This document shows positions 24,992 through 34,729 of a DNA stretch of 47,627 nt, piece by piece (the first letter of the stretch is position 1; each line of letters opens with the position of its first letter). The notes under the pieces are model-generated. The model saw nothing but the letters and a program-made list of their open reading frames with translations, did no database searches and was not told where the DNA came from. Where the stretch lies: positions 1 through 47,627 of the forward strand of contig NZ_BJUW01000020.1 in assembly GCF_007988825.1 (NCBI RefSeq). The letters run 5' to 3'. A program made the position numbers and the translations under genes. This stretch comes from Microbacterium aerolatum. GTDB taxonomy: Bacteria > Actinomycetota > Actinomycetes > Actinomycetales > Microbacteriaceae.

Positions 24992-27841
24992 GTGACCGTT
25001 CCGACGATCAGCGCAGACATGGTGGGTCGCGACGCCGACCTCGCCGGACTGCGGCGCGCCTTCGACCGGGCTTCGGGCGGCGAGCCGTCGGCCGTGCTCA
25101 TCGAGGGCGAGGCGGGCATCGGCAAGTCGCGCCTGCTGCGCGAGTTCCAGGCCGAGGTCGCAGACTCCGCCGACGTGCATGTCGGCCGCTGCTTCGACCT
25201 CGGGTCTGCCCGCTCGGCATACGGCCCGCTGACCAGCATCCTGCGATCGATGGTCGAGCGCCTCGGCGTCGCCGAGGCGAAGGCGGCGATCGGCGTCGGT
25301 GCCGAGGCGCTGCGCATGCTCGTACCCGAGCTCGGCGAGGGCGTCGCCGTACGCGACAGCACCAGCCCCGACGCCCTGCGCGACGCCGTCGCGACCCTCA
25401 TCGAGGCGGCCGCCGGCATCGCCCCGCAGGTGCTCGTGGTCGAAGACCTGCACTGGGTCGACGACTCCACGCTCGTCATGCTCACCTATCTGCTGCGCAC
25501 CCTGCAGGCGGGGCGCGTGCTGCTGCTGATCACATGCCGAACCGACGACGTCCGTCGCGGCGACGCGGTGAGCCGCTTCATCGCCGAGACCACGCGCGCA
25601 CGGATCATCGAGCGCCTCACCCTCGAGCGTCTCGACCGTGACGCCACGCGGCGGCTCGTCGAGCAGCTGAACAGCCGCGAGCTCAGCGACACCTCTCTGG
25701 ATCGTCTGATGGACCGCGCCGAGGGCGTGCCGTTCTTCGTCGAGGAGGTCGCCTGCTGCGCGTCCGACCCGTTGCCCGACTCCCTGCGCGAGATGCTGCT
25801 GGTGCGCTTCGACCAGCTCGATGACGACGCCCGTCATGTCGTCCGCGTGGTCTCCGGCGCCGAGGGGATGCTGTCGCACACACTGCTCGCCGGGCTCGCC
25901 GGCCTGCCGGATGACCGCCTCGACGCGGCGATCCGGGCGGCCTCGCACGTCGGCGTCCTCTCCGTGCACGACGACGAGTACACCTTCCGGCACGCGCTGC
26001 TCCGCGAGGCCGTGCACGAAGACCTCCTTCCCGGTGAGCGCGCGAGGCTGCACAGGGCGTACGCCGAGGCGCTCGAGGCGAAGGCGACGGCGCTCGACCG
26101 CTGCGACCGGTCCTCCCTCGCTCACCACTGGCATCTCGCCCAGGTGCCCGACCGTGCGCTGGTCGCGTCCGTCGCCGCGATGCAGGAGGCCAAAGCCCGA
26201 TTCGCGTTCGCGTCCGCGGCGCGGTTCGGCGAGCTGGCGCTGGAGCTGTGGGAACAGGTGCCCGATGCCGAAGAGGTCGCAGGGCTCAGCCATGTGCGGC
26301 TGATGCGGCAGATCGGCTCGATCCTCCGCAACGCGGGCGAGGCCGAGCGCGCTCTCGCCGTCGCCGAACGCGCGTTGGAGGAGATCGACGAGAGCACCGA
26401 TCCGGCCGAGCACGCCCGGCTGCTGCGCGACAGGGGGCTGTTCCTCGCGAACCTCGGGCTGCCGGGAGCCGCGGAGTTGTTCCTCGAAGCGCTCGAGATC
26501 GTCGATCGCGCGGTGGACGACGAGCAGCTGCACGCGACTCTCCTGAACGGCCTGGCCGGAAAGTACATGCTCGCCTCGATGCCGCGCGAGGCCATCATCA
26601 CGGCCACGCAGGCGCTCGAGATCGCGACCCGTGCGAACGATCCGCGTGAGATCTCGGTCGCCCACAACCTCCGCGGCACGTGCCGGACGTACCTCGGGCA
26701 GCTCGACGAGGCCTTCGCCGATTTCCGTGCGGCCGCGCTGTTCGCCCCTCGCAGCAATGGCGGCGCAGAACTGCGCTTCCACGTCAACTACTCCGACATG
26801 CTGGGACTGCTGGGCAGGCACCGCGAGGCGTTCGACGTGGCGGCGGCCGGGATCGTGCGCGCCCGCGAGCTCGGGGTCGAGCGCGCCTCGGGCACGCTCA
26901 TGGTCCAGAACATGGTCGAGCCGCTGCTCACGCTCGGCGACATCGACGGGGCCACGTCCCGGCTGTCCGCCGTGCCGATCGGGCGGCCCCAGGTGCTCAA
27001 CGACCAATACGTCGTACTGACTCGCATCCGCGTGCTCGCCTGGCAGGGCAGGATCGACGACGCCGAGCGCATGCGAGAGGAATGGATGCCGTCGCTGCGG
27101 CGCACCGGCGAGCTCGAGCGGCAGGCCTGGTACCGGATCGTCGAGAACGATATCGCCCTCGACATCGCGCGCGGGCAGTGGACGCATGCTCTGGACGCCG
27201 TCGTTGCGATGACGCAGGACGAGGGCTTCGTACTGCTGCACGCGTACCGGCTGCTGCTCGAGTCCGGCTGGGTCGTCGCTGAGGTGCGCGCGTCCGGAGG
27301 AGATGTCGACGTGGCCGTCTCGGCGATCCGCAGACTCTGGGCCGAGATCCCCGCGACCGTGCGCGACGAGGGCTGGGCTGCGCTGCTCGACGCGCTGCTC
27401 GATCCGTCCGTCGCTGCGCTCCGCCGGGCCGTCTCGCTCGCCGACGGCGAGGATGTGCCCGCCATCATGCGCGGCGTCACGCGGCTCGAACTCGCGCGCA
27501 TGCTGGTGGCGGACGGACAGCGCCCCGAGGCGCAGGTCGCGCTGGCGGATGCCGCAACCATCGCCGCGAGGATCGGGCACGTGCCGCTGCAGAACAGCAT
27601 CGCGGTGTTCGGGCGGGCAAGCGGGCTGGTGGCCCGCGACGGTGAGGCCGCCGACGAGCTCGAACTCACGGCTCGCGAACGGCAGGTCGTCGAACTCGTC
27701 GCCGAGGGACTCAGTAACAAGCAGATCGGCGAGCGACTGTACATCAGCTCGAAGACCGCGAGCGTGCACGTCTCCGCGATCCTGCGCAAGCTCGGCGTCT
27801 CCACCCGCACCGAGGCCGCCATGGTCGTCGCGCGGCGCTGA
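24992..27841 (+). CDS. LAL-type LuxR-family transcriptional regulator with AAA ATPase domain
   Basis: This protein of about 949 residues is a large ATP-binding regulator of the LAL/MalT-like class. The N-terminal AAA domain starts at [15 protein letters not shown], with Walker [11 protein letters not shown] (residues 39-48) and Walker [13 protein letters not shown] (about 147-158). A long helical TPR-like middle section senses the signal. A C-terminal LuxR helix-turn-helix ([20 protein letters not shown] then [19 protein letters not shown]) binds DNA. Candidate starts are GTG 24989, GTG 24992 and ATG 25019. I chose 24992, but no clear ribosome-binding site decides it. The ligand and regulon are unknown. 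The small ORF just upstream may be part of its circuit. Confidence 0.9.
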   Translation: MTVPTISADMVGRDADLAGLRRAFDRASGGEPSAVLIEGEAGIGKSRLLREFQAEVADSADVHVGRCFDLGSARSAYGPLTSILRSMVERLGVAEAKAAIGVGAEALRMLVPELGEGVAVRDSTSPDALRDAVATLIEAAAGIAPQVLVVEDLHWVDDSTLVMLTYLLRTLQAGRVLLLITCRTDDVRRGDAVSRFIAETTRARIIERLTLERLDRDATRRLVEQLNSRELSDTSLDRLMDRAEGVPFFVEEVACCASDPLPDSLREMLLVRFDQLDDDARHVVRVVSGAEGMLSHTLLAGLAGLPDDRLDAAIRAASHVGVLSVHDDEYTFRHALLREAVHEDLLPGERARLHRAYAEALEAKATALDRCDRSSLAHHWHLAQVPDRALVASVAAMQEAKARFAFASAARFGELALELWEQVPDAEEVAGLSHVRLMRQIGSILRNAGEAERALAVAERALEEIDESTDPAEHARLLRDRGLFLANLGLPGAAELFLEALEIVDRAVDDEQLHATLLNGLAGKYMLASMPREAIITATQALEIATRANDPREISVAHNLRGTCRTYLGQLDEAFADFRAAALFAPRSNGGAELRFHVNYSDMLGLLGRHREAFDVAAAGIVRARELGVERASGTLMVQNMVEPLLTLGDIDGATSRLSAVPIGRPQVLNDQYVVLTRIRVLAWQGRIDDAERMREEWMPSLRRTGELERQAWYRIVENDIALDIARGQWTHALDAVVAMTQDEGFVLLHAYRLLLESGWVVAEVRASGGDVDVAVSAIRRLWAEIPATVRDEGWAALLDALLDPSVAALRRAVSLADGEDVPAIMRGVTRLELARMLVADGQRPEAQVALADAATIAARIGHVPLQNSIAVFGRASGLVARDGEAADELELTARERQVVELVAEGLSNKQIGERLYISSKTASVHVSAILRKLGVSTRTEAAMVVARR

Positions 27842-27858
27842 CCCGCACCATCCCCGGT

Positions 27859-28434
27859 TCAGCTCGGCCATTCCTCCGCGAGCAGGCCGTAGTTCATGCC
27901 GTCCAGCCACTGGCCGGAGCGATGCAATGCGGTCCTGCGGCTGTACTCCTCCCGGCGCATTCCGAGCCGTTCCATCAGACGCCAGGACGGCTCGTTGTCG
28001 GCGAAGCATCCGGCGTGCACGCGGCGCAGCCCCAGCGGGCCGAAGCACACGTCGATCGCGGCGCGCACCGCCTCCGACGCGTAGCCCTGCCCGGTGTGCT
28101 CGGGGGCGAGCGCCCAGCCGAGCTCCGCCTCGGTGCCCTTGGCCTGCTCGACTACTTCGCGCTGGGCCCAGGCATCTCCGATCCTGAGCATGATGTCGCC
28201 GATGATCTCGTCGTCCGCTCGCCGCTGCACGATCAGGGTGGTGGCCAGCCGATCGGGATCGAGGTAGAGCTCGTCGAACGCCTCGCGCGTCTGCGGAGCG
28301 GGCCCCAGCCACAGGTTCACCTCGGGCAGGCGGCGGTACTCCCACACGGCGCCGAGGTCGTCGGCTGTGGCCGGGCGGATTTCGAGCCGTTCGGTGCGGA
28401 CGGGCCACGGGTCGCGTCGTTGCGCATCGGTCAT
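27859..28434 (-). CDS. GNAT-family acetyltransferase (RimJ/RimL type)
   Basis: This 191-residue protein is a GNAT acetyltransferase of the RimJ/RimL subtype, which usually acetylate alpha-amino groups of proteins or small amines. It opens with PVRTERLEIRPATADDLGAV. It carries the substrate-side motif GDIMLRIGDAWAQRE, the acetyl-CoA loop HTGQGYASEAVRAAID and the ending LGLRRVHAGCFADNEPSWRLMERLGM. The gene is convergent with the LAL regulator, 17 bp apart. No operon partner is seen. Confidence 0.87.
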   Translation of the reverse strand: MTDAQRRDPWPVRTERLEIRPATADDLGAVWEYRRLPEVNLWLGPAPQTREAFDELYLDPDRLATTLIVQRRADDEIIGDIMLRIGDAWAQREVVEQAKGTEAELGWALAPEHTGQGYASEAVRAAIDVCFGPLGLRRVHAGCFADNEPSWRLMERLGMRREEYSRRTALHRSGQWLDGMNYGLLAEEWPS

Positions 28435-28597
28435 CGTCCGATTCTAGGAGCGGTGCGTCGCGGGATGCTCCGCGATTCGGTGTCGAAACCTGTAGCGCGT
28501 GCTGATTTGTGCAGCGCGAGGAAACTTCTCCAAAAATATCCTCTGATCAGCTGGATAACCCCATCGGAATGTCGGTGGCCTCGTGTTGAATGGAGGT

Positions 28598-30055
28598 ATG
28601 AACAGCATCGTCGCTCGGCTTCGGGATCTCGAGGAGATCCTCGATTCCGCGGTGAGCGATGCGTTCGGCTCGGAGCAGATTCCAGGGATGACCGATACCG
28701 ACGTGGCGGAGCTGCTGGCCGTGACGGGCCGGGTGCAGCGACGCATCGAGGGCCTGCAGGTCGAGGCGACCGTGCAAGTCGACGACCGGTCGGGCGGGCT
28801 CAAGGAAGATCGGATGACGACCCGTTACGGGTGCTCGCGGCCGGCGGACCTGGTGCGGATGCTGACGGGAAGCGACACCCGGGCCGCGAGCCGCCTCGTG
28901 AAGGCGGGACGCCTCGTGCGGCGCGACAGCGGGATCACCGACGGGGCGTTCCTGCCCGCTCAGTATCAGGCGCTGCGTGAAGTGATGGTCGACGGTGATC
29001 TGGGGCTGGCCGGTCTACTGGCCGCGACCGATCCGATCGAGCAGTCCGCGCGCCGCATCAGTGATGAGGACCGCGTCGAGGCGGATCGTCAGCTCGCCGA
29101 CTTCGCGCGTGGCATCGATCACGCCGCCTCGGGCGATGAGACCCCGGGTCCGGCCCCTCTGCCGGAAGACTTGGGCACCCTCGCCCGGGTGATGGTGGCC
29201 TATCTCGACCCCGACGGGGTGGAACCGACCGACGAGGCCGCGATGCGCGGGCGGTACTTCTTGATCGGGATGGTCAAAGACGGGGCCGCGCCGGTGCGTG
29301 GCAGCATTCTGCCCGAAATCGCCGAGCAGTTGACGCTTCTGATGGACAGCCTCCTCAATCCCAAGGTGAACGATGCAGACGAGTCCGATCAAGAAGGGGG
29401 CTCAACCAGGGCCGGAGTGCGATTCGAACCGTCCGACGAGACGGATTCTGAGGCGCCGGCGTTCGCAGACACCCGCACCCGTGGGCAGAAGCTTCATGAT
29501 GCACTGGCTGCGATCGTGAATACGGCAGCCAGCTCAGACCTGTTCCCGCACCTGGGTGGTGCCGCTCCCACTCTGGTCATCGCGGCCACCGCCGCCGACC
29601 TCGTTGCGGGCCACGGCTGGGCGAGCACCGGACGCGACGGTGATCTCGTCTCGATCACCACCGCACTGCAGACGGCGTGCGCGGGCGGCATCCAGCGCAT
29701 CCTGTTCGACGAGCAGGGTCGGATCGCCTCGATCGGCACCAGCTCCCGCATCTTCAACGCCCTGCAGCGCCGCGCGATCACGATTCGCGACGGCGGATGC
29801 GTCATCCCGGGCTGCACCGTCCCACCGACCTGGTGCGAAGTGCATCACGTCCGAGAGCATGCCGACGGCGGACCCACCCATACCGACAACGGTGTGCTGC
29901 TGTGCTGGTTCCACCACCGCACCCTGCACCTCACCGAATGGGTCATCCGTATGAACCACGGCATCCCCGAAGTCAGAGGCCCCGCCTGGTGGGACCCGCA
30001 CCAGCACTGGCATCGCGCTCGAAGTCCGTACAAGCGACAACCCGTCCCCGGGTGA
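28598..30055 (+). CDS. HNH endonuclease with DUF222
   Basis: This 485-residue protein has the DUF222 region (helical, about residues 1-330) and a C-terminal HNH nuclease: CVIPGCTVPPTWCEVHHVRE from about residue 400, then a second Cys at LLCWFHHRTLH. The four Cys and the His residues would bind zinc and hold the catalytic metal. Such DUF222-HNH genes are present in many copies in Microbacteriaceae and their role is unsettled. The region before it is AT-rich for this genome. The only Shine-Dalgarno-like GGAGG (28592-28596) is one base from the ATG, which is unusual. A GTG at 28583 is the alternative start. Confidence 0.88.
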   Translation: MNSIVARLRDLEEILDSAVSDAFGSEQIPGMTDTDVAELLAVTGRVQRRIEGLQVEATVQVDDRSGGLKEDRMTTRYGCSRPADLVRMLTGSDTRAASRLVKAGRLVRRDSGITDGAFLPAQYQALREVMVDGDLGLAGLLAATDPIEQSARRISDEDRVEADRQLADFARGIDHAASGDETPGPAPLPEDLGTLARVMVAYLDPDGVEPTDEAAMRGRYFLIGMVKDGAAPVRGSILPEIAEQLTLLMDSLLNPKVNDADESDQEGGSTRAGVRFEPSDETDSEAPAFADTRTRGQKLHDALAAIVNTAASSDLFPHLGGAAPTLVIAATAADLVAGHGWASTGRDGDLVSITTALQTACAGGIQRILFDEQGRIASIGTSSRIFNALQRRAITIRDGGCVIPGCTVPPTWCEVHHVREHADGGPTHTDNGVLLCWFHHRTLHLTEWVIRMNHGIPEVRGPAWWDPHQHWHRARSPYKRQPVPG

Positions 30056-30132
30056 CGAGCGTCACATCACCGGCATCCGCGCTCAGCGAAACGCACAGCG
30101 CGTTCTGAAGACCGGCGCGTAGCGTCGATCGC

Positions 30133-30828
30133 ATGACGACCATCGAGGTCACCGAAGACGCCATCCGCCAGACCCGCGAACTCCGCGACGAGTTCCAGCG
30201 CTTCCTCCGCGAATACGAATTCGGGATGCGCGAGGTCGAGACGAAGATCTCGATCCTGCGCGACGAGTTCCTGCACGACCACTCCTACAACCCGATCGAG
30301 CACGTCAAGAGCCGGCTGAAGACGCCGGACAGCATCGTCGAGAAGATCGCGCGCAAGGGCATCGAGGAGCCGGACTTCGACCGCATCCGCGAGGAGATCA
30401 CCGACATCGCCGGTGTGCGCGTGACCTGCAGCTTCGTCGCGGACGTGTACCGGCTGTTCGACCTGCTCACCAAGCAGGACGACATCACGGTCCGCACGGT
30501 CAAGGACTACATCGCCGCACCGAAGCCCAACGGCTACAAGAGCCTGCACGCGATCATCGAGGTGCCAGTGTTCCTGTCGACCGGGCCGCTCTCCGTGCCG
30601 GTCGAGGTGCAGTTCCGCACCATCGCGATGGACTTCTGGGCGAGCCTGGAGCACAAGATCTACTACAAGTTCTCGAACCGGGTGCCCTCGCACCTCGTCG
30701 AGAGCCTGTCGGATGCCGCGGACGCCGCGAGCGAGCTCGACGCCCGCATGGAGCGACTGCACCGCGAGGCCCACGGCGTCCCCCGCAAGCAGCTCCCGGC
30801 CCCGGCACCTCGCGTCGTTCAGGTGTAG
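30133..30828 (+). CDS. Small alarmone synthetase (RelA/SpoT-domain GTP pyrophosphokinase)
   Basis: This 231-residue stand-alone RelA/SpoT synthetase makes (p)ppGpp from GTP/GDP and ATP without the hydrolase and regulatory domains of full Rel. Landmarks are EHVKSRLKTPDSIVEKI, ITDIAGVRVTC, KDYIAAPKPNGYKSLHAII (the G-loop with its Tyr) and EVQFRTIAMDFWASLEHK (the second catalytic Glu). The C-terminal helices EASELDAR-type and a Pro-rich tail end it. Length fits RelQ/YjbM-type proteins. It is monocistronic, 77 bp after the HNH gene. Confidence 0.92.
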   Translation: MTTIEVTEDAIRQTRELRDEFQRFLREYEFGMREVETKISILRDEFLHDHSYNPIEHVKSRLKTPDSIVEKIARKGIEEPDFDRIREEITDIAGVRVTCSFVADVYRLFDLLTKQDDITVRTVKDYIAAPKPNGYKSLHAIIEVPVFLSTGPLSVPVEVQFRTIAMDFWASLEHKIYYKFSNRVPSHLVESLSDAADAASELDARMERLHREAHGVPRKQLPAPAPRVVQV

Positions 30829-30869
30829 CCGCCCGGGGCTCGCCCTCTTTCGTTCGGACAGTCTCCCGC

Positions 30870-30937
30870 GGGTCGTTGAGCGAAGGTGCGCAGCGCCGAA
30901 GCCGAAACGGGTTGAGCGAGCCGGAGGCGAGTCGAAA
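30870..30937 (+). repeat. Intergenic repeat, copy A (68 bp)
   Basis: This 68-bp element starts GGGTCGTTGAGCG and ends GGCGAGTCGAAA. It matches the copy at 41071-41138 at 62 of 68 positions. It lies between convergent genes (alarmone synthetase and M20 amidohydrolase). Such elements are dispersed intergenic repeats of REP type in Microbacteriaceae-like genomes. Confidence 0.8.
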
Positions 30938-30957
30938 CCGACTACCCCGCACCCCGC

Positions 30958-32172
30958 TCACCCCATGAACTCCCGCACCGCCGTCGCCATCGCCGTCACG
31001 CCGACCTCGATCGTCGGGTGCGGCGCCGGCGCGAAGTACGCCGAGTGGTTCGTGGGGATGCTCGCCGAAACCGTCCCCGCAGCCTCCGCCGCGGCGAACG
31101 TCGCCGGGTCCACTCCGCCCCAGAACCAGAACACCAGGGGAGCCCCGGCATCCCGCGCGAACCACGAGACATCCTCGCTGCCGGTGAACATGCCGGGGTC
31201 GATGACCGTCCCGTCGCCCAGCGCGCGGTTCAGCGCAGCGGTCACACGTGACGTGGCTTCTACGTCGTTGATCGTCGGCGGCAGCGTGTGCTCGGTGTGG
31301 AACTCCGGCTCGCGCTCCGCGCCGGATGCCGCGGACTCCGCGCGCACGATCCGCTCCACGGCGGCGAGCACGCGCTCGCGCGCCGCGTCGTCCGGGTAGC
31401 GCAGGCTGAGCTCGAGCGTGGCGTCGGCGGGGATGATGTTGTTCTTCGTCCCGGCGTGGATCGACCCGACCGACACGACCCCGACCTCGCGCGGGTCGAG
31501 CTCGCGCGAGGCGATGGTCTGCAGTCGCATCACGGTCGCCGCCGCCATCACGACCGGATCGATCGTCGTGTGCGGGCGCGAACCGTGGCCGCCGCGGCCG
31601 TGCAGCGTCACGGTGATCCCATCGGCGGCAGCCATCTGCGGGCCGGGGCGCACGCCGATCACGCCGGCGGGCAGCGGCGTGACGTGCTGGCCGAGGACGA
31701 TGTCGGGTCGCGGGTAGCGGCCCAGGATGCCGGCATCCAGCATCGCCCTGGCCCCGGCGCCGTACTCCTCGGCCGGCTGGATCAGAACCACGAGAGTTCC
31801 GGACCAGTCCGCGCGCTCCGCGACGAGACGCTCGACGGCCCCGATCATCGCCGTGACATGCATGTCGTGGCCGCACGCGTGCATGATCGGCACGGTGTTG
31901 CCGGCGGGATCGACGCCGGTGGCCGTGCTGGCATAGGGGAGTCCGGTGAGCTCCTCGACCGGCAGGCCGTCCATGTCGGCTCGCGCCCACACGACCGGCC
32001 CCTCGCCGTTGCGCAGCAGGCCCACGACGCCCGTGATCCCCACGCCCTCCTCGACCTCAAGGCCCAGATCACGCAGATGGCCGGCGGCGATGCTGGCCGT
32101 GCGGGTCTCCTGGAACGACAGTTCGGGATGCCGGTGCAGATCGAGGTACAGCGCTTCGAGGTCGATGCTCAT
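30958..32172 (-). CDS. M20-family amidohydrolase (hippurate/N-acyl-amino-acid hydrolase type)
   Basis: This 404-residue metallohydrolase cleaves the amide bond of an N-acyl amino acid. The zinc motif MHACGHDMHV is followed by the base pair of acids in QPAEEYGAGARAML. LGQHVTPLPAGVIGVRPG and a lid domain with GRGGHGSRPHTTIDPVVMA complete the family pattern, and the last conserved motif reads PTNHSAYFAP. No signal peptide is seen, so the enzyme is cytoplasmic. It lies 66 bp downstream of the TetR gene on the same strand and may be co-transcribed with it. The natural substrate is unknown. Confidence 0.88.
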   Translation of the reverse strand: MSIDLEALYLDLHRHPELSFQETRTASIAAGHLRDLGLEVEEGVGITGVVGLLRNGEGPVVWARADMDGLPVEELTGLPYASTATGVDPAGNTVPIMHACGHDMHVTAMIGAVERLVAERADWSGTLVVLIQPAEEYGAGARAMLDAGILGRYPRPDIVLGQHVTPLPAGVIGVRPGPQMAAADGITVTLHGRGGHGSRPHTTIDPVVMAAATVMRLQTIASRELDPREVGVVSVGSIHAGTKNNIIPADATLELSLRYPDDAARERVLAAVERIVRAESAASGAEREPEFHTEHTLPPTINDVEATSRVTAALNRALGDGTVIDPGMFTGSEDVSWFARDAGAPLVFWFWGGVDPATFAAAEAAGTVSASIPTNHSAYFAPAPHPTIEVGVTAMATAVREFMG

Positions 32173-32238
32173 GGCGTCGACTCTAGCTGTGGCGGAGGCT
32201 CAGGCTTCGACTCCTCGCGCCGCTCGTCGCTCACCCCG

Positions 32239-32886
32239 TCACTGGTGGGAGTAGCTCGCCAGCTCGGGGCCGGGCAGCAGCACGGAGTTCACGATCGCGC
32301 GGATCGCGAACTCGCTGGTCTCGCCGAGCTCGACGACCCCCGGATGCAGCAGCCACTGCAGCTGCAGGCCGTCCATGACCGCGAGGATCGCGGCGGATGC
32401 CGCCGCCACCGTGTCCGGTTCGGTCACACCCTCCTGCGCGCACAGCTCGGCGAACGCCTCGCTGATCTCGCGGCGCAGCGTCGTGTATCTGTCCTCGAAG
32501 TAGCTGCGGGCGGGGTGATCGTCGGTGATGGATTCCGCAGACAGCACGGTGTACGCCTGCACGATTCCCGGGCGCTGCGCGTTCACGAACGCGGTACGCA
32601 CGAGGTGCAGGAAAAGCTCAGGTCCGCCGGGGATATGCTTCTCGTCGAGATCCTGCACATCGGCCTGGTCTCGGTACGCGAGCACCTCGAGCAGCAGGTT
32701 CTGCTTGGACCCGAAGTGATGCAGGACACCGGCATGCGTCATACCGACCTGTTCTGCGACATCCGCGAGCGTGCCGTTCGTCGAGCCCTTGTTGCCGAAG
32801 ATCTCGACGGCCGCTTTGAGGATCTCGGTGCGCTTGCGCCGTGTGGCGGGACGCGTGCGCGTCGCGTCCTGCGATTCAGTGGCCAC
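32239..32886 (-). CDS. TetR-family transcriptional repressor
   Basis: This 215-residue regulator has an N-terminal helix-turn-helix (RTEILKAAVEIFGNKG, then LADVAEQVGMTHAGVLHHFG). A helical C-terminal ligand and dimer domain follows. The gene is divergent from the Opp-type transporter/GH3 operon. Two near-identical 18-bp palindromes lie in the 161-bp gap, close to its own promoter. It therefore probably represses both itself, with the M20 gene, and the transport operon, and is released by a small molecule linked to the imported compound. Confidence 0.9.
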   Translation of the reverse strand: MATESQDATRTRPATRRKRTEILKAAVEIFGNKGSTNGTLADVAEQVGMTHAGVLHHFGSKQNLLLEVLAYRDQADVQDLDEKHIPGGPELFLHLVRTAFVNAQRPGIVQAYTVLSAESITDDHPARSYFEDRYTTLRREISEAFAELCAQEGVTEPDTVAAASAAILAVMDGLQLQWLLHPGVVELGETSEFAIRAIVNSVLLPGPELASYSHQ

Positions 32887-32939
32887 GGCATCCCCTTTTC
32901 TGGCGAGTGTAACGGTCTGGCATCCCTCACTTGCAAAGC

Positions 32940-32957
32940 TTACTTACTTGTAGGTAA
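32940..32957. promoter_or_regulatory. TetR operator O1 (candidate)
   Basis: TTACTTACTTGTAGGTAA has half-sites TTACTTAC and, on the other strand, TTACCTAC, separated by 2 bp. It matches O2 in length, spacing and half-site. It sits 53 bp upstream of the TetR start in the divergent promoter region, which is clearly AT-richer than the surroundings. Confidence 0.68.
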
Positions 32958-32969
32958 TCTCACTGCAGT

Positions 32970-32987
32970 TTACTTTCTCGTGAGTAA
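32970..32987. promoter_or_regulatory. TetR operator O2 (candidate)
   Basis: TTACTTTCTCGTGAGTAA has half-sites TTACTTTC and TTACTCAC, again with a 2-bp spacer. It is centred 30 bp from O1, close to three helical turns, and 60 bp upstream of the binding-protein start. This is on the same face of the helix as O1. Confidence 0.66.
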
Positions 32988-33047
32988 GCAAACTACCACC
33001 GGGCCCCGCCCGCCCCCTGCACAATGACCCGTGTTCAAGGAGAAGCA

Positions 33048-34715
33048 ATGAAGCTCAGCAGATCTCTGATCGCCGTCGGCGCGATCGCCGCACTCAGTGT
33101 CGGCGCGCTCGCCGGCTGCTCGTCGTCCGGCAGCAACGCCGACGACGATTCCGGCGCCACCGGAGCCGCCCTCACGATCGCAAAGCCCGACGGCGCGATC
33201 ACCACCGAGTCCCACAACCCGTATCTCGGCGACTCGTCCGCATCCAAGTACGGCTACGCCAAGGTCATCTTCGAGCCCCTCGCGCTCGTCAACCCGACCG
33301 GCGACCTCGGCACGACTCCGTGGCTCGCCGAGTCCGTGGAGTGGAACGACGACTACACCGCCGTCACGGTCGTCCCGCGCAGCGGCGTCAGGTGGAGTGA
33401 CGGCACGGACTTCACCGGCGACGACATCGTCTTCACCTTCGACCAGTACCTGAGCGGCAAGCTCGCCGACTCGTCGGGCCTCAAGTACGAGGGCGCGACG
33501 GTCGATGGCGACGCCATCACGCTGACCTTCGCCGACTCGAAGTTCACCGCGCAGTCCCGCGTGCTGCACACCCCGATCGTGCCCAAGCACATCTGGGAGA
33601 ACATCGAAGACCCCAACACCGACCCGCTCACCGGCGAGGGCCTCGCGGTCGGCACCGGCCCCTACGTGCTCGACAGCTGGACCACCGAGTCGGTCACCCT
33701 GTCCGCTAACGAAGGCTACTGGGGCGGCGACCTCGCGGTTCCCGAGCTGCACTACGTCTCCTACGGCGACAACGCCGCGCTCACCACCGCACTCGCCTCC
33801 GGCGAGGCCGACTGGGCGCAGGCGTTCATCCCGCAGATCCAGGCCAGCTACCTCGACGCCGACCCGGACAACCAGTTCCTCGTCTCGCCCACCGCCGGCG
33901 CGGGCACGCTGTTCTTCAACCTGCAGACCAAGCCCTTCAACGACCCGGCCCTGCGCGAGGCGCTGGCCTGGACGATCGACCGCGACGCCTACGTCGACAT
34001 CGCCCGCGAAGGTGCGAGCGAGGCAGTCTGGAACGTCACCGGTCTCGGCACGCTGCTCGAGGACGAGATCGCCCCCGAGTACAAGGACGAGAACTACTCC
34101 GTCGACGTCGACAAGGCCAAGGACATCCTGACCGACGCCGGCTACACCTGGGAGAGCGACAAGCTCATCGACCCCGACGGCGAGGCCGTCTCGTTCTCGA
34201 TCTCGGTCCCGGCCGGATGGAGCGACTGGAACACCGAGCAGGCGCTCATCGCCGAAGAGCTCGACGAGGCCCTCGGCATCGAGGTCAAGGTCGACCAGCC
34301 CGACTGGGGTGGCTGGGATGCCGCCCGCCAGGAGGGCACCTTCCAGGCGATCATCCACTGGCTCGAGGACACCGGAAACGTGTACGGCCTGTACACCTCG
34401 ACCATGGACCCCAAGTGGATCGTCGACGACAAGGCGCAGTACAACTTCGGCCGCTTCGACGACCCCGCCGTCACCGAGGCGCTGAACACCTACGCCAACG
34501 CGTCCTCCGACGAGGACCGGGCCGCGGCATCCGCCGTGATGCAGAAGGCGTTCGCCGAGAACGTGCCGGCGATCCCGCTGGGTGCGCACCCTCTGCTGGG
34601 AGAGTTCAACACTCGCAACTACGTCGGATGGCCGTCCGAGGACGACCAGTACGCCTCCGGCGACCCGACCCAGCCCGGCATCGTCCAGGTTCTGACGAAC
34701 CTCGAGGCCAAGTAG
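33048..34715 (+). CDS. Opp/Dpp-type ABC substrate-binding lipoprotein (SBP_bac_5)
   Basis: This 555-residue lipoprotein has its lipobox LAGC ending at Cys24. The ATG at 33048 follows AAGGAGA (33037-33043) closely; an earlier in-frame ATG at 33024 lacks a good site. The mature protein is a large cluster-C (OppA/DppA-like) fold with ALTIAKPDGAITTESHNPYL early, VRWSDGTDFTGDDIVFTF, and the ending FAENVPAIPLGAHPLLGEFN. Many such proteins bind peptides, but several bind oligosaccharides. The downstream glycoside hydrolase points to a beta-linked oligosaccharide here. It is the first gene of a six-gene operon behind TetR operators. Confidence 0.9.
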   Translation: MKLSRSLIAVGAIAALSVGALAGCSSSGSNADDDSGATGAALTIAKPDGAITTESHNPYLGDSSASKYGYAKVIFEPLALVNPTGDLGTTPWLAESVEWNDDYTAVTVVPRSGVRWSDGTDFTGDDIVFTFDQYLSGKLADSSGLKYEGATVDGDAITLTFADSKFTAQSRVLHTPIVPKHIWENIEDPNTDPLTGEGLAVGTGPYVLDSWTTESVTLSANEGYWGGDLAVPELHYVSYGDNAALTTALASGEADWAQAFIPQIQASYLDADPDNQFLVSPTAGAGTLFFNLQTKPFNDPALREALAWTIDRDAYVDIAREGASEAVWNVTGLGTLLEDEIAPEYKDENYSVDVDKAKDILTDAGYTWESDKLIDPDGEAVSFSISVPAGWSDWNTEQALIAEELDEALGIEVKVDQPDWGGWDAARQEGTFQAIIHWLEDTGNVYGLYTSTMDPKWIVDDKAQYNFGRFDDPAVTEALNTYANASSDEDRAAASAVMQKAFAENVPAIPLGAHPLLGEFNTRNYVGWPSEDDQYASGDPTQPGIVQVLTNLEAK

Positions 34716-34729
34716 CCGAGGCCGACCCC

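Noticed and set aside
24713..28408. 1231-codon minus-strand open frame opposite the LAL regulator
   Set aside because: It mirrors the regulator's codon bias and has no motif; the plus-strand gene has clear Walker and LuxR motifs.
32200..32238. Possible further copy of the GGGTCGTTGAGCG repeat upstream of the M20 gene
   Set aside because: Only a short degraded fragment resembles the family; too diverged to list as a copy.
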